Assembly: GCF_001735805.1 (NCBI RefSeq)
Contig: NZ_CP017248.1
Location: forward strand, 4,898,001 to 4,962,000
DNA length: 64,000 bases
DNA from: Streptomyces fodineus
GTDB taxonomy: Bacteria; Actinomycetota; Actinomycetes; Streptomycetales; Streptomycetaceae
Direction of reading: 5' to 3'
Shown: piece by piece, positions 33,443-41,957 of the stretch
Layout of the letters: every line of letters begins with the position of its first letter
Numbering within the stretch: the stretch's first letter is position 1
Translations under genes and position numbers: made by a program
The notes under the pieces: generated by a model
What the model was told of the DNA's origin: nothing
Databases searched by the model: none
The model's input: the letters and a program-made list of their open reading frames with translations, nothing else

Positions 33443-34458
33443 CGCGTCCGCAGTTCCTGTACGACCCCGAAGGCGGCCGCGGTCAGGGGCACGGCGAGGA
33501 GCATGCCGAGGATGCCCGCGACGGAGGCCCCGGCGGTGATCGCCAGCATCACCACGGCGGGGTGCATCTGCACGGTCCGGCTCTGGACGACCGGCTGGAG
33601 CACGTGCCCCTCCAGCACCTGCACGGCGAGGACGACCCCGAGCGCCCACAGCGCGATGACGAAGCCGCGGTCGGCGAGGGCGACCAGGACGGCCACCGCG
33701 CCGGAGATGAAGGCGCCGAGGTAGGGGATGTAGGCGCCGACGAAGACGAGCGCGCCGAGGCCGATCGCGCCGGGCACCTGGAGGATCAGCAGACCGACGG
33801 TGATGCAGCCGGCGTCGATGAGCGCGATGACGGTCGTCCCGCGCATGAACCCCTCCACCGCCTCGAAGGCCCGCCGGGCGATGGCCTCCAGGGTGTCGGC
33901 GGTGCCGCCGGGCGCGAGGGACCGCAGGGTCTCCATGGCCCGGTGGGAGTCGCGCAGGAAGAAGAAGACGAGCAGCAGGGCGAGCACGGCCATGGCGATG
34001 CTCTCGGCGGCGACGCTGACCCCGCTGATGACGTTGGACGCGGCCGTACCGCCGAACCTGCTCAGCAGCTTGCGGGAGTTGGCGGCGAGGTCGTCCAGGC
34101 CGGTGCCGGCGGCCCCGAAGTGCGCCGAGACGCCCTTGGCGGCGTCCCGCAGCGAGGCGATGATCTGGTCGCCGGTGTCGATGAGCGCGGCGACCACGAT
34201 GTACACGGCGCCGCCGACGACGGCCACGACGGCGACACAGGTGAGCCCGGCCGCCACCGACGCCTGCATCCCGGCCCGCACGAGCCGCCGGTACATCGGG
34301 CCGAGCAGGGCGGTCCCGAGCAGCGCGAGCAGCACCGGCGTGACGGCCGTACGGAACTCCCCGCACAACCGCACCCCGACCCAGCCGACGCCGGCGACGA
34401 GCAGCAGTACGACACACCAGGCGGCCAGGCGTCGGACGGGGTCGGGCAGGAGCGGCAC
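33331..34458 (-). CDS. AI-2E-family (PerM-type) permease
   Basis: A 375-residue protein with about eight membrane spans and the family pattern of a large loop between spans three and four. Signature stretches include VFVGAYIPYLGAFISGAVAVL and the C-terminal LEGHVLQPVVQSRTVQMHP with MLAVPLTAAAFGVVQEL. The family exports or exchanges small molecules or ions; AI-2 transport is not implied here. The start is GTG 34458. The last ~25 residues are a P-D-T/S/A repeat that is the antisense of the repeat ending the SpoIIE gene; the genes overlap tail to tail over 33331–33442. Confidence 0.85.
   Translation of the reverse strand: MPLLPDPVRRLAAWCVVLLLVAGVGWVGVRLCGEFRTAVTPVLLALLGTALLGPMYRRLVRAGMQASVAAGLTCVAVVAVVGGAVYIVVAALIDTGDQIIASLRDAAKGVSAHFGAAGTGLDDLAANSRKLLSRFGGTAASNVISGVSVAAESIAMAVLALLLVFFFLRDSHRAMETLRSLAPGGTADTLEAIARRAFEAVEGFMRGTTVIALIDAGCITVGLLILQVPGAIGLGALVFVGAYIPYLGAFISGAVAVLVALADRGFVIALWALGVVLAVQVLEGHVLQPVVQSRTVQMHPAVVMLAITAGASVAGILGMLLAVPLTAAAFGVVQELRTRYAAPSEASSPPASHKPPDTAPDTSPDPSPDAAPPDS
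33349..33396. repeat. Four 12-bp tandem repeats within overlapping gene ends
   Basis: Units of the form CGNGTCGGGTGA occur at 33349, 33361, 33373 and 33385. On the + strand they encode SGD/SGA-type tetrapeptides at the end of the SpoIIE protein. On the − strand they encode P-D-T/S/A tetrapeptides at the end of the permease. Confidence 0.8.
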
Positions 34459-34550
34459 GCGTCCAGCGGATCATGGAGGCCGACGGGTGTCCTGCGGCGC
34501 GGGGCCGGGCGGGTGAGGGGCACAGGAGCGGTACCCCGGCGGCATGGGAA

Positions 34551-34581
34551 GGGGTCCAGGGGGCGGAACCCCCTGGACCCC
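34551..34581 (-). terminator. Hairpin terminator after the pirin gene
   Basis: GGGGTCCAGGGGG at 34551–34563 pairs exactly with its complement at 34569–34581 across a 5-base loop. It lies 20 bases past the pirin stop on the − strand. Confidence 0.75.
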
Positions 34582-34600
34582 CGGGCCGGTACCGGAGCCG

Positions 34601-35578
34601 TCAGTCCTGCGGCCCGCTCCCGTTCATGCCATGCACCGCGGGAATCGTCCCGAGCCGCCCCTTCTGGAAGTCCTCGAAGGCCTGCATCAGCTCTTCCTTG
34701 GTGTTCATGACGAACGGGCCGTAGTGAGCCATGGGCTCACGAATCGGCTGCCCGCCCAGCAGCACGACCTCCAGATCCGGCGTGTGAGAGTCCTGCTTCT
34801 CGTCCGCGCGGACCGTCAGCGAGGCCCCGGCCCCGAACACGGCGGTCTGCCCGAGATGGACCGGCCGGCGGTCCGTACCGACGCTGCCGCGCCCCGCGAG
34901 GACGTACGCCAGCCCGTTGAAGTCCTCCCGCCAGGGCAGGGTGACCTCGGCACCCGGAGCGAGGGTCGCGTGGACCATCGTGATCGGGGTGTGGGTGATG
35001 CCGGGGCCCTTGTGGCCGTCCAGTTCACCCGCGATGACCCGCAGCAGAGCGCCACCGTCCGGGGTCGTCAGCAGCTGCACGTTGCCTCCGCGGATGTCCT
35101 GGTAGCGCGGGGCCATCATCTTGTCCTTGGCCGGGAGGTTCACCCACAGCTGCAGACCGTGGAAGAGACCGCCGGAGACGACCAGGGACTCCGGCGGGGC
35201 CTCGATGTGCAGGAGCCCCGAGCCCGCCGTCATCCACTGGGTGTCGCCGTTGGTGATGGTGCCGCCACCGCCGTGGGAGTCCTGGTGGTCGAAGACGCCG
35301 TCGATGATGTACGTGACGGTCTCGAAGCCGCGGTGCGGGTGCCAGGGGGTGCCCTTGGGCTCGCCCGGCGCGTACTCCACCTCGCCCATCTGGTCCATCA
35401 TGATGAACGGGTCGAGGTAGCGGTAGTTGATCCCGGCGAACGCCCGGCGCACCGGGAAGCCCTCGCCCTCGAAACCGCTCGGAGCGGTCGTGACGGCCAG
35501 CACGGGACGTGCCACGGCGTCGGCGGGAGCGGTCACCCGGGGCAGCGTCAGCGGGTTCTCGACGGTCACTGCAGGCAT
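34601..35578 (-). CDS. Pirin-family bicupin protein
   Basis: A 325-residue protein with two cupin domains. The N-terminal domain carries the pirin metal site (PHRGFETVTYIIDGVFDHQDS, with paired His, and a later HIEAPPES). The C-terminal cupin contains REDFNGLAYVLAGRGSVG. Pirins bind iron; some are quercetin-2,3-dioxygenases and others regulate metabolism. ATG 35578 has GGAGG about seven bases upstream. The promoter region holds AT-rich TTGA repeats (35607–35622) that may bind a MarR- or TetR-type regulator. It is followed by a strong terminator. Confidence 0.93.
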   Translation of the reverse strand: MPAVTVENPLTLPRVTAPADAVARPVLAVTTAPSGFEGEGFPVRRAFAGINYRYLDPFIMMDQMGEVEYAPGEPKGTPWHPHRGFETVTYIIDGVFDHQDSHGGGGTITNGDTQWMTAGSGLLHIEAPPESLVVSGGLFHGLQLWVNLPAKDKMMAPRYQDIRGGNVQLLTTPDGGALLRVIAGELDGHKGPGITHTPITMVHATLAPGAEVTLPWREDFNGLAYVLAGRGSVGTDRRPVHLGQTAVFGAGASLTVRADEKQDSHTPDLEVVLLGGQPIREPMAHYGPFVMNTKEELMQAFEDFQKGRLGTIPAVHGMNGSGPQD

Positions 35579-35606
35579 GGTCGGTACCTCCTCGTGCGCT
35601 CACTTT

Positions 35607-35622
35607 AGTTGAGCATTGAACT
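35607..35622. promoter_or_regulatory. AT-rich box AGTTGAGCATTGAACT before the pirin gene
   Basis: An imperfect inverted repeat (AGTT…AACT) that also contains TTGA twice, about 30–45 bases upstream of the pirin start and AT-rich against the background. It is a candidate operator or promoter element; the regulator is not identified. Confidence 0.4.
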
Positions 35623-35645
35623 TTCTGCCACCCTCAACAGAAAGA

Positions 35646-35669
35646 GCCCGGAGGGAATTCCCTCCGGGC
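35646..35669 (-). terminator. Hairpin terminator after the sseB-like gene
   Basis: GCCCGGAGGG and its exact complement flank AATT. On the − strand, the direction of the sseB-like gene, the hairpin is followed by TCTTTCTG. The T-rich tail makes it a good intrinsic terminator. It lies 44 bases past the stop of that gene. Confidence 0.8.
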
Positions 35670-35713
35670 CCTGGGAGCGGCGCACTCGGCACCCGCCCGC
35701 GAAGCGGCGGCCT

Positions 35714-36196
35714 CTAGCCGTACATGCGGCGCATCGCGAAGTCGACCATCTGCTCGACCGCCTTCGCGTCGAACACCATCCGGTGCTCGCCCTCCATGTC
35801 CAGGACGAAGCCGTAGCCGGTGGGCAGCAGGTCGATCACCTCGGCGCCGGTGATCACGAAGTACTTGGACTCCTTGCCCGCGTACCGGCGCAGCTCCTTG
35901 AGCGAGGTGAACATCGGGATCACCGGCTGCTGGGTGTTGTGCAGGGCGAGGAAGCCGGGGGTGTCGCCGCGTGGGCAGTACACCTTCGAGGTGGCGAAGA
36001 TCTGCTGGAAGTCCTCGGCGGACATCTGCCCGGTGGTGAAGGCGCGCACCGCGTCCGCGAGGGAGGGCGGGGACGGCTCCGGGTAGAGCGGCGGCTGCTG
36101 GCCGTAGCCACCGACGCCGCCCGGCATCTGCTGCTGCGACGCGGTGTACTGCTGCTGAGCGGCGCCGCCATCCATGGGCTGGCCGTATCCGTACAT
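35714..36196 (-). CDS. SseB-family protein with Gln/Gly-rich N-terminus
   Basis: A 160-residue protein. The first ~45 residues are Gly/Gln/Pro/Tyr-rich (MYGYGQPMDGGAAQQQY). An SseB-type domain follows (VYCPRGDTPGFLALHNT, VIPMFTSLKELRRYAGKESKY, VIDLLPTGYGFVLDMEG). The function of the SseB domain is unknown; it was first noted in enhanced serine sensitivity. ATG 36196 is chosen because the longer upstream reading is low-quality arginine/proline sequence. It is divergent from fadE with a 263-base intergenic region. Confidence 0.8.
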   Translation of the reverse strand: MYGYGQPMDGGAAQQQYTASQQQMPGGVGGYGQQPPLYPEPSPPSLADAVRAFTTGQMSAEDFQQIFATSKVYCPRGDTPGFLALHNTQQPVIPMFTSLKELRRYAGKESKYFVITGAEVIDLLPTGYGFVLDMEGEHRMVFDAKAVEQMVDFAMRRMYG

Positions 36197-36366
36197 GGGC
36201 GCAAGCGTACCGAGCGGGAGCGCTGCGGTGGTCCCCGGAGAATTTATGCAGCGGCCGGCCCACGGCGCCGACGGCTCCCTTCCCGGATCACCGCGTCCCG
36301 GTTGCACCGCACGGCCAGGCAGGAGTAGACCCTTCTCACACTTGACCGGCAGGGGTTGCTTCTTAT

Positions 36367-36403
36367 TACCGACGGGTAGCATCATCGTAGCTACTTGTTG
36401 GTA
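36367..36403. promoter_or_regulatory. Two TACN6GTA operator-like boxes before fadE
   Basis: TACCGACGGGTA (36367–36378) and TACTTGTTGGTA (36392–36403) share a TAC–N6–GTA inverted-repeat frame, with centres 25 bp apart, in an AT-richer stretch upstream of fadE. They resemble TetR-type operators of fatty-acid degradation genes in Actinobacteria. That identification is inferred from form and position. Confidence 0.5.
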
Positions 36404-36459
36404 CGTGAACTAGGTGCGAGGAGTCAGTGCCTCGCCGATCCCTCAACGGAGCCGTCGCC

Positions 36460-38286
36460 ATGGGGCACTACAAGTCGAATCTCCGCGACATCGAGTTCAA
36501 CCTCTTCGAAGTACTGGGGCGCGACAAGGTGTACGGCACCGGCCCGTTCGAGGAGATGGACGTCGACACCGCCAAGAGCGTCCTGGAGGAGCTGACCCGC
36601 CTCTCGGAGAACGAGCTGGCCGAGTCCTTCGCCGACGCCGACCGCAACCCGCCGGTCTTCGACCCGGAGACCAACACCGCGCCGGTCCCGGCGTCCTTCA
36701 AGAAGAGCTACCAGGCCTTCATGGACTCCGAGTACTGGCGGCTCGGCCTGCCCGAGGAGATCGGCGGCACCACCTCGCCGCGCTCCCTGATCTGGGCCTA
36801 CGCCGAGCTGATCCTGGGCGCCAACCCCGCCGTGTGGATGTACTCCTCGGGCCCGGCGTTCGCCGGCATCCTCTTCGAGGAGGGCAACGAGGTCCAGAAG
36901 CACATCGCCAAGGTCGCCACCGAGAAGCAGTGGGGCTCCACGATGGTGCTCACCGAGCCCGACGCGGGCTCCGACGTGGGTGCCGGCCGTACCAAGGCGA
37001 TCCAGCAGGAGGACGGCTCCTGGCACATCGAGGGCGTGAAGCGCTTCATCACCTCCGGTGAGCACGACATGTCGGAGAACATCCTCCACTACGTGCTCGC
37101 GCGTCCCGAGGGCGCCGGCCCCGGCACCAAGGGCCTGTCCCTCTTCCTCGTCCCGAAGTACCTCTTCGACTTCGAGACCGGCGAGCTGGGCGAGCGCAAC
37201 GGCGTGTACGCCACCAACGTCGAGCACAAGATGGGCCTGAAGGCCTCCAACACGTGCGAGATGACCTTCGGCGACCAGCACCCCGCCAAGGGCTGGCTGA
37301 TCGGCGACAAGCACGACGGCATCCGCCAGATGTTCCGCATCATCGAGTTCGCCCGCATGATGGTCGGCACGAAGGCGATCTCCACGCTGTCCACCGGCTA
37401 CCTGAACGCGCTGGAGTACGCCAAGGAGCGCGTCCAGGGCCCGGACCTGGCCAACTTCATGGACAAGACCGCGCCCAAGGTCACCATCACCCACCACCCC
37501 GACGTGCGCCGCTCGCTGATGACGCAGAAGGCGTACGCGGAGGGCATGCGCGCCCTGGTGCTGTACACCGCCTCGATCCAGGACGCGATCCAGGTCAAGG
37601 AGGCGAACGGCGAGGACGCCTCCGCCGAGGAGGCGCTGAACGACCTGCTGCTGCCGATCGTCAAGGGCTACGGCTCCGAGAAGGGCTACGAGCAGCTGGC
37701 CCAGTCGCTGCAGACCTTCGGCGGGTCCGGCTTCCTGCAGGAGTACCCGATCGAGCAGTACATCCGGGACTCCAAGATCGACACCCTGTACGAGGGCACC
37801 ACGGCGATCCAGGGCCAGGACTTCTTCTTCCGGAAGATCGTCCGCAACCAGGGCGCCGCGCTGAACTCCCTCGCCGAGGACATCAAGAAGTTCCTGGCGC
37901 TCGGCACCGGCGGCGAGGAGCTGGCCGGCGCCCGCGAGCACCTGGCCAAGGCGGCCGTGGAGCTGGAGGCGATCGTCGGCCTGATGCTGACCGACCTCGC
38001 CGCCACCGAGCAGGACACCAAGAACATCTACAAGGTGGGCCTGAACACCACCCGCCTGCTCATGGCCTCCGGTGACGTCGTCGTCGGCTACCTGCTGCTC
38101 AAGGGCGCCGCGATCGCCGCCGAGAAGCTGGCCTCGGCCTCCGCCAAGGACAAGGCGTTCTACACCGGCAAGATCGCCGCGGCGAAGTTCTTCGCGGCGA
38201 ACGTCCTGCCGGGCGTCACCCTCGCCCGCAAGGTCGCCGCCGGCGTCGAGCTGGACCTGATGGAGCTCGACGAGGCCGCGTTCTAA
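36460..38286 (+). CDS. fadE: Acyl-CoA dehydrogenase
   Basis: A 608-residue long-type acyl-CoA dehydrogenase with an N-terminal extension (GHYKSNLRDIEFNLFEVLG) and a helical C-terminal domain. FAD-site motifs are seen: MVLTEPDAGSDVGAGRTKA, RFITSGEHD, and QTFGGSGFLQEYPIEQYIRD with YEGTTAIQGQDFFFRK. It catalyses the first step of β-oxidation, passing electrons to electron-transfer flavoprotein. ATG 36460 has GGAG about eight bases upstream and is preferred to GTG 36427. A 16-bp perfect hairpin follows. Paired TACN6GTA boxes upstream suggest control by a TetR-type repressor responding to acyl-CoA. Confidence 0.95.
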   Translation: MGHYKSNLRDIEFNLFEVLGRDKVYGTGPFEEMDVDTAKSVLEELTRLSENELAESFADADRNPPVFDPETNTAPVPASFKKSYQAFMDSEYWRLGLPEEIGGTTSPRSLIWAYAELILGANPAVWMYSSGPAFAGILFEEGNEVQKHIAKVATEKQWGSTMVLTEPDAGSDVGAGRTKAIQQEDGSWHIEGVKRFITSGEHDMSENILHYVLARPEGAGPGTKGLSLFLVPKYLFDFETGELGERNGVYATNVEHKMGLKASNTCEMTFGDQHPAKGWLIGDKHDGIRQMFRIIEFARMMVGTKAISTLSTGYLNALEYAKERVQGPDLANFMDKTAPKVTITHHPDVRRSLMTQKAYAEGMRALVLYTASIQDAIQVKEANGEDASAEEALNDLLLPIVKGYGSEKGYEQLAQSLQTFGGSGFLQEYPIEQYIRDSKIDTLYEGTTAIQGQDFFFRKIVRNQGAALNSLAEDIKKFLALGTGGEELAGAREHLAKAAVELEAIVGLMLTDLAATEQDTKNIYKVGLNTTRLLMASGDVVVGYLLLKGAAIAAEKLASASAKDKAFYTGKIAAAKFFAANVLPGVTLARKVAAGVELDLMELDEAAF

Positions 38287-38306
38287 GCAATCCTCCTGCA
38301 GAAAGT

Positions 38307-38343
38307 GTGCGGGCCCGCTCCCTTTCCGGGAGCGGGCCCGCAC
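38307..38343 (+). terminator. Hairpin terminator after fadE
   Basis: A perfect 16-bp stem (38307–38322 with 38328–38343, starting GTGCGGGCCC) and a 5-base loop TTTCC, 20 bases past the fadE stop and 20 bases before the aminopeptidase start. Confidence 0.85.
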
Positions 38344-38363
38344 TCGTCGTTAAGGTGAATCCC

Positions 38364-39662
38364 ATGAGCGCACCAGCCCGCTTCGACCGCGGCCACACCG
38401 ACGACCTGATGTCCTTCCTGGCGGCCGGCCCGTCGCCGTACCACGCGGTGGCCAATGCCGCCGAGCGGCTGGAGAAGGCAGGCTTCCGGCAGGTCGCGGA
38501 GACGGACGCCTGGGACGCCTCGAGCGGCGGCAAGTACGTGCTGCGCGGCGGCGCGATCGTCGCCTGGTACGTCCCCGAGGGCGCCGAGGCGCACACCCCG
38601 TTCCACATCGTCGGCGCGCACACCGACTCCCCGAACCTGCGGATCAAGCCACGGCCGGACAGCGGCGGGCACGGCTGGCGTCAGGTCGCCGTCGAGATCT
38701 ACGGCGGCCCGCTGATGAACTCCTGGCTGGACCGCGACCTGGGACTGGCCGGCCGGCTGAGCCTGCGCGACGGCTCCACGGTCCTGGTCAACGTGGACCG
38801 GCCGCTGCTGCGCGTGCCCCAACTCGCCATCCACCTGGACCGTTCGGTCAGCTCCGAGGGGCTCAAGCTCGACAAGCAGCGTCATCTGCAGCCGGTCTGG
38901 GGACTTGGCGACGATGTGCGGGACGGCGATCTGATCGCCTTCCTGGAGGAGGAGGCGGGGCTCGCGGCCGGTTCGGTCACCGGCTGGGACCTGATGACGC
39001 ACCCGGTGGAGGCACCGGCCTACCTCGGCCGGGACCGGGAGCTGGTCGCCGGGCCGCGGATGGACAACCTGCTGTCGGTGCACGCGGGCACGGCAGCGCT
39101 GGCCGCCGTCGCGACCTCCGGCGCCCCGCTCACCCGTATCCCGGTGCTCGCCGCCTTCGACCACGAGGAGAACGGCTCCCAGTCGGACACCGGCGCGGAC
39201 GGCCCGCTGCTCGGATCGGTCCTGGAGCGCTCGGTGTTCGCGCGCGGCGGCTCCTACGAGGACCGGGCCCGGGCCTTCGCCGGCACCGTGTGCCTGTCCT
39301 CCGACACGGGCCACGCCGTCCACCCCAACTACGCCGAGCGGCACGACCCGACGCACCACCCGCGGGTCAACGGCGGCCCGATCCTCAAGGTCAACGTCAA
39401 CAACCGCTATGCCACGGACGGTCCGGGCCGCGCGGTGTTCGCCGCCGCCTGCGAGAAGGCGGACGTCCCCTTCCAGGCCTTCGTCTCCAACAACTCCATG
39501 CCCTGTGGCACCACCATCGGCCCGATCACCGCGGCCCGGCACGGCATCCGGACCGTGGACATCGGCGTCGCGATCCTCTCGATGCACAGCGTGCGCGAAC
39601 TGTGCGGCGCCGACGACCCGTTCCTGCTGGCCAACGCCCTGATGGCCTTCCTGGAGGGGTAG
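38364..39662 (+). CDS. M18 family aspartyl aminopeptidase
   Basis: A 432-residue M18 metallopeptidase. Zinc-site motifs are in place: HIVGAHTDSPNLRIKP, the catalytic AAFDHEENGSQSDTGA, and MPCGTTIGPITAARHGIRTVDIGV, with a terminal MHSVRELCGADD. It removes N-terminal acidic residues from peptides in the cytoplasm. ATG 38364 has AAGGTG about eight bases upstream; a longer reading from 38307 would run through the terminator hairpin and is rejected. A 10-bp hairpin follows the gene. Confidence 0.93.
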   Translation: MSAPARFDRGHTDDLMSFLAAGPSPYHAVANAAERLEKAGFRQVAETDAWDASSGGKYVLRGGAIVAWYVPEGAEAHTPFHIVGAHTDSPNLRIKPRPDSGGHGWRQVAVEIYGGPLMNSWLDRDLGLAGRLSLRDGSTVLVNVDRPLLRVPQLAIHLDRSVSSEGLKLDKQRHLQPVWGLGDDVRDGDLIAFLEEEAGLAAGSVTGWDLMTHPVEAPAYLGRDRELVAGPRMDNLLSVHAGTAALAAVATSGAPLTRIPVLAAFDHEENGSQSDTGADGPLLGSVLERSVFARGGSYEDRARAFAGTVCLSSDTGHAVHPNYAERHDPTHHPRVNGGPILKVNVNNRYATDGPGRAVFAAACEKADVPFQAFVSNNSMPCGTTIGPITAARHGIRTVDIGVAILSMHSVRELCGADDPFLLANALMAFLEG

Positions 39663-39697
39663 TCGAGGGCTAGCCGGGACCTCGCCGGGTACTCGGT

Positions 39698-39720
39698 CGG
39701 TGCCGGAGATTCCGGCACCG
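39698..39720 (+). terminator. Hairpin terminator after the M18 aminopeptidase
   Basis: CGGTGCCGGA pairs exactly with TCCGGCACCG across GAT, 35 bases past the stop. It ends about 20 bases before the next start, so it may also act as a leader structure for the small DUF6458 gene. Confidence 0.7.
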
Positions 39721-39742
39721 GAAGGGGAGGAGGCGAGGTCTC

Positions 39743-39991
39743 ATGGGGCTCGGCGGATGCATCATCCTCATCGCTGTGGGAGCCATCCTCACGTTCGCGA
39801 CCGACTGGCACATGCGCGGCGTCAACCTGGACGTCGTCGGCGTGATCCTGATGGCCGTGGGCCTGATCGGCATCGCGACGTTCAGCGGTATCGCGCGGCG
39901 CCGGCGGGTCGTGGTCCCGCCGACGCCGGTGGTCGAGGAAGAACCGCACCATCACCGCGGCGACGGCTACACCGACGGTTACGGCGTCTGA
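39743..39991 (+). CDS. DUF6458 family small membrane protein
   Basis: An 82-residue protein with two membrane spans (GGCIILIAVGAILTFAT and VVGVILMAVGLIGIATF) joined by a short loop DWHMRGVNLD. A basic RRRR and a His/Glu/Tyr-rich tail (EEEPHHHRGDGYTDGYGV) follow. This is the usual form of DUF6458, an actinobacterial family of unknown function. ATG 39743 has GGAGG upstream. Confidence 0.85.
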   Translation: MGLGGCIILIAVGAILTFATDWHMRGVNLDVVGVILMAVGLIGIATFSGIARRRRVVVPPTPVVEEEPHHHRGDGYTDGYGV

Positions 39992-40003
39992 CGCGACGCC
40001 CGC

Positions 40004-41824
40004 CTACTGCTCGTCCATCCCCGCCAGGACGAGTGGCAGGCGGTCCGCCCCGCCCGGTCCGAGGCGGACCGGGACGCCCCAGTCCTGCTGGTGGACGTGG
40101 CAGGCGGGGTATTCGACGGCCGGGTCGGCGTCGCAGCTCGCGGCCATCGCGGAGACGTGCAGGACGCCTTCCGTGATCTCCGGGTTCAGTTCCAGCTCGC
40201 GGCTGAGGTCGGTGTCCGCTCCCTCGCCCTTGAGCAGCAGCTCGGGCGGGGTCGAGGAGACCAGCAGACGCGTGGAGGGGCCGTACCGCGTGTCGAGCTT
40301 CTGGCCGGCCGGGGCCTGGAAGATCACGTCCAGCCGGAGGCGGCCGGGGACGACGTCCGTGGCCGCGCGCCGGGTGCGGTGGGCGACCGACTCCACGCGC
40401 ACCGCCTCCTCGGGCAGCCGCAACCGGGTCAGCCGGTGCCGGGCCGACTCGACCACCACGATGTCCTCGCCGGCGAGGACGGCGTCACTGGGCTCGCGCA
40501 GGTCGGTGGCCAGCGTCGTGACCTCGCCGGTGGCCGGGTCGTAGCGGCGCAGGGCGTGGTTGTAGGTGTCGGCGATCGCCACCGAGCCGTCCGGCAGGAC
40601 GGTGACCCCGAGGGGGTGCTGGAGCAGGGCCTGGCCGGCGGCGCCGTCGCGGTGGCCGAAGTCGAACAGGCCGGTGCCGACCGCCGTGTGGACCTGGCCG
40701 TCGAGGTCCACCCAGCGCAGGGCGCTCGTCTCGGAGTCGGCCAGCCACAGCCGCTCATCGGCCGCGGCGAGGCCGGAGGGCTGGGCGAACCAGGCCTCGG
40801 CGCCGGGGCCGTCGACCAGCCCCTCGTTGGTGGTACCGGCCGCCACCGCGACCGTGCCCGCCGCGGGGTCGTACGTCCACAGCTGGTGGACGCCCGCCAT
40901 GGCGATCCACACCCTGCCGCCGAAGACCGCCACGTCCCAGGGGGAGGAGAGGTCGACCTCGCGGGCCGGGCCGAAGGTCGCGGACCCCTGCCACCACTGC
41001 TTCCCGGTGCCGGCCAGGGTGGTCACCGCGCCGGAGACCAGGTCCAGGCGGCGCAGGGCGTGGTTGACGGTGTCGGCCACGGCCACCGAGCCGTCGTCGA
41101 GCAGGGCGAGGCCTTGGGGCTCGCTGAAGGAGGCCTGCTGCGGGCCGCCGTCCGTGAAGCCGCGCGTGCCGGAGCCGATGCGCCGTACGACGGTCTCGGC
41201 GTCCTCGGCCAGCTCCACCAGCTGGTGCCGGGTGGTGTCGCTGACCAGGAAGTGCCCCGACGGCAGGAGCAGCGCCTTGCCGGGGAAGCGGAGGGTCGTC
41301 GGCTCAGGCTCCGGCGGCACGTACGGGCCGTCGCCGCGGCGCAGCGTGCCCTTCGCCTCGTGCTCGGTCTCCAGCTCCTCCACCAGCCGCTCGATGGCGT
41401 GCGCGTGGCCCTCGCCGGCGTGCTGGGCGACGACGTACCCCTCGGGGTCGATCACGACCAGCGTCGGCCACGCGCGCACCGCGTACTGCTTCCAGGTGGC
41501 GAGCTCCGGGTCGTCCAGCACCGGGTGCTCGACGCCGTAGCGCTCCACCGCGTCGACGACCGCCTGGTGCTCGGCCTCGTGCACGAACTTCGGGGAGTGC
41601 ACGCCGATGACCACCACCGTGTCCCGGTGCTTCTCCTCCAACTCCCGCAGCTCGTCCAGGACATGCAGGCAGTTGATGCAGCAGAAGGTCCAGAAGTCCA
41701 GGACGACGATGCGTCCGCGCAGGTCGGCGAGGGTGTACCGCTGGTCGCCCGTGTTCAGCCAGCCACCCTTGCCGATCAGCTCGGGGGCACGGACGCGGGC
41801 TCGTCGGGGTGCGGAGTGGGTCAT
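40004..41824 (-). CDS. NHL-repeat thioredoxin-like protein
   Basis: A 606-residue protein. The N-terminal ~150 residues form a TlpA/AhpC-like thioredoxin domain with WTFCCINCLHVLDEL (a CxxC active site plus an extra Cys). A β-propeller of NHL repeats follows (for example DTTRHQLVEL, ADTVNHALRRLDLVSGAV, ADTYNHALRRYDPATGEV), then a ~100-residue C-terminal β-rich domain. No signal peptide is seen, so it is probably cytoplasmic. Such proteins are thought to be thiol reductases with a protein-binding propeller; substrates are unknown. ATG 41824 is the start. The region upstream has two DnaA boxes. Confidence 0.9.
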   Translation of the reverse strand: MTHSAPRRARVRAPELIGKGGWLNTGDQRYTLADLRGRIVVLDFWTFCCINCLHVLDELRELEEKHRDTVVVIGVHSPKFVHEAEHQAVVDAVERYGVEHPVLDDPELATWKQYAVRAWPTLVVIDPEGYVVAQHAGEGHAHAIERLVEELETEHEAKGTLRRGDGPYVPPEPEPTTLRFPGKALLLPSGHFLVSDTTRHQLVELAEDAETVVRRIGSGTRGFTDGGPQQASFSEPQGLALLDDGSVAVADTVNHALRRLDLVSGAVTTLAGTGKQWWQGSATFGPAREVDLSSPWDVAVFGGRVWIAMAGVHQLWTYDPAAGTVAVAAGTTNEGLVDGPGAEAWFAQPSGLAAADERLWLADSETSALRWVDLDGQVHTAVGTGLFDFGHRDGAAGQALLQHPLGVTVLPDGSVAIADTYNHALRRYDPATGEVTTLATDLREPSDAVLAGEDIVVVESARHRLTRLRLPEEAVRVESVAHRTRRAATDVVPGRLRLDVIFQAPAGQKLDTRYGPSTRLLVSSTPPELLLKGEGADTDLSRELELNPEITEGVLHVSAMAASCDADPAVEYPACHVHQQDWGVPVRLGPGGADRLPLVLAGMDEQ

Positions 41825-41867
41825 GGCCCCAAGATTGCCACTCGACTCCGACAGCCGATTCGGCGCC

Positions 41868-41876
41868 TGTGGACAA
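41868..41876 (-). other. DnaA box (TTGTCCACA), first of two
   Basis: The + strand reads TGTGGACAA, the exact complement of the preferred Streptomyces DnaA box. It lies in the 133-base gap between the NHL–thioredoxin and cupin genes, within an 18-bp direct repeat (41864–41881). Confidence 0.6.
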
Positions 41877-41900
41877 CCGGCATCCGCGGACCGGGACGCC

Positions 41901-41909
41901 TGTGGACAA
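41901..41909 (-). other. DnaA box (TTGTCCACA), second of two
   Basis: An identical nonamer in the same orientation, 33 bp from the first box, within the second copy of the 18-bp direct repeat CGCCTGTGGACAACCGGC (41897–41914). Confidence 0.6.
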
Positions 41910-41957
41910 CCGGCCGGTGCGTGTTGCCGTACCCGACCGGTGGACTGCGGTGGCCCG

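Noticed and set aside
31997..34474. 825-residue frame opposite the SpoIIE gene and overlapping the permease
   Set aside because: Composition is Arg/Ala/Gly shadow type. The real genes on each strand have clear motifs.
36424..38343. 639-residue frame opposite fadE
   Set aside because: Shadow of an unmistakable acyl-CoA dehydrogenase, with no start signal or family pattern.
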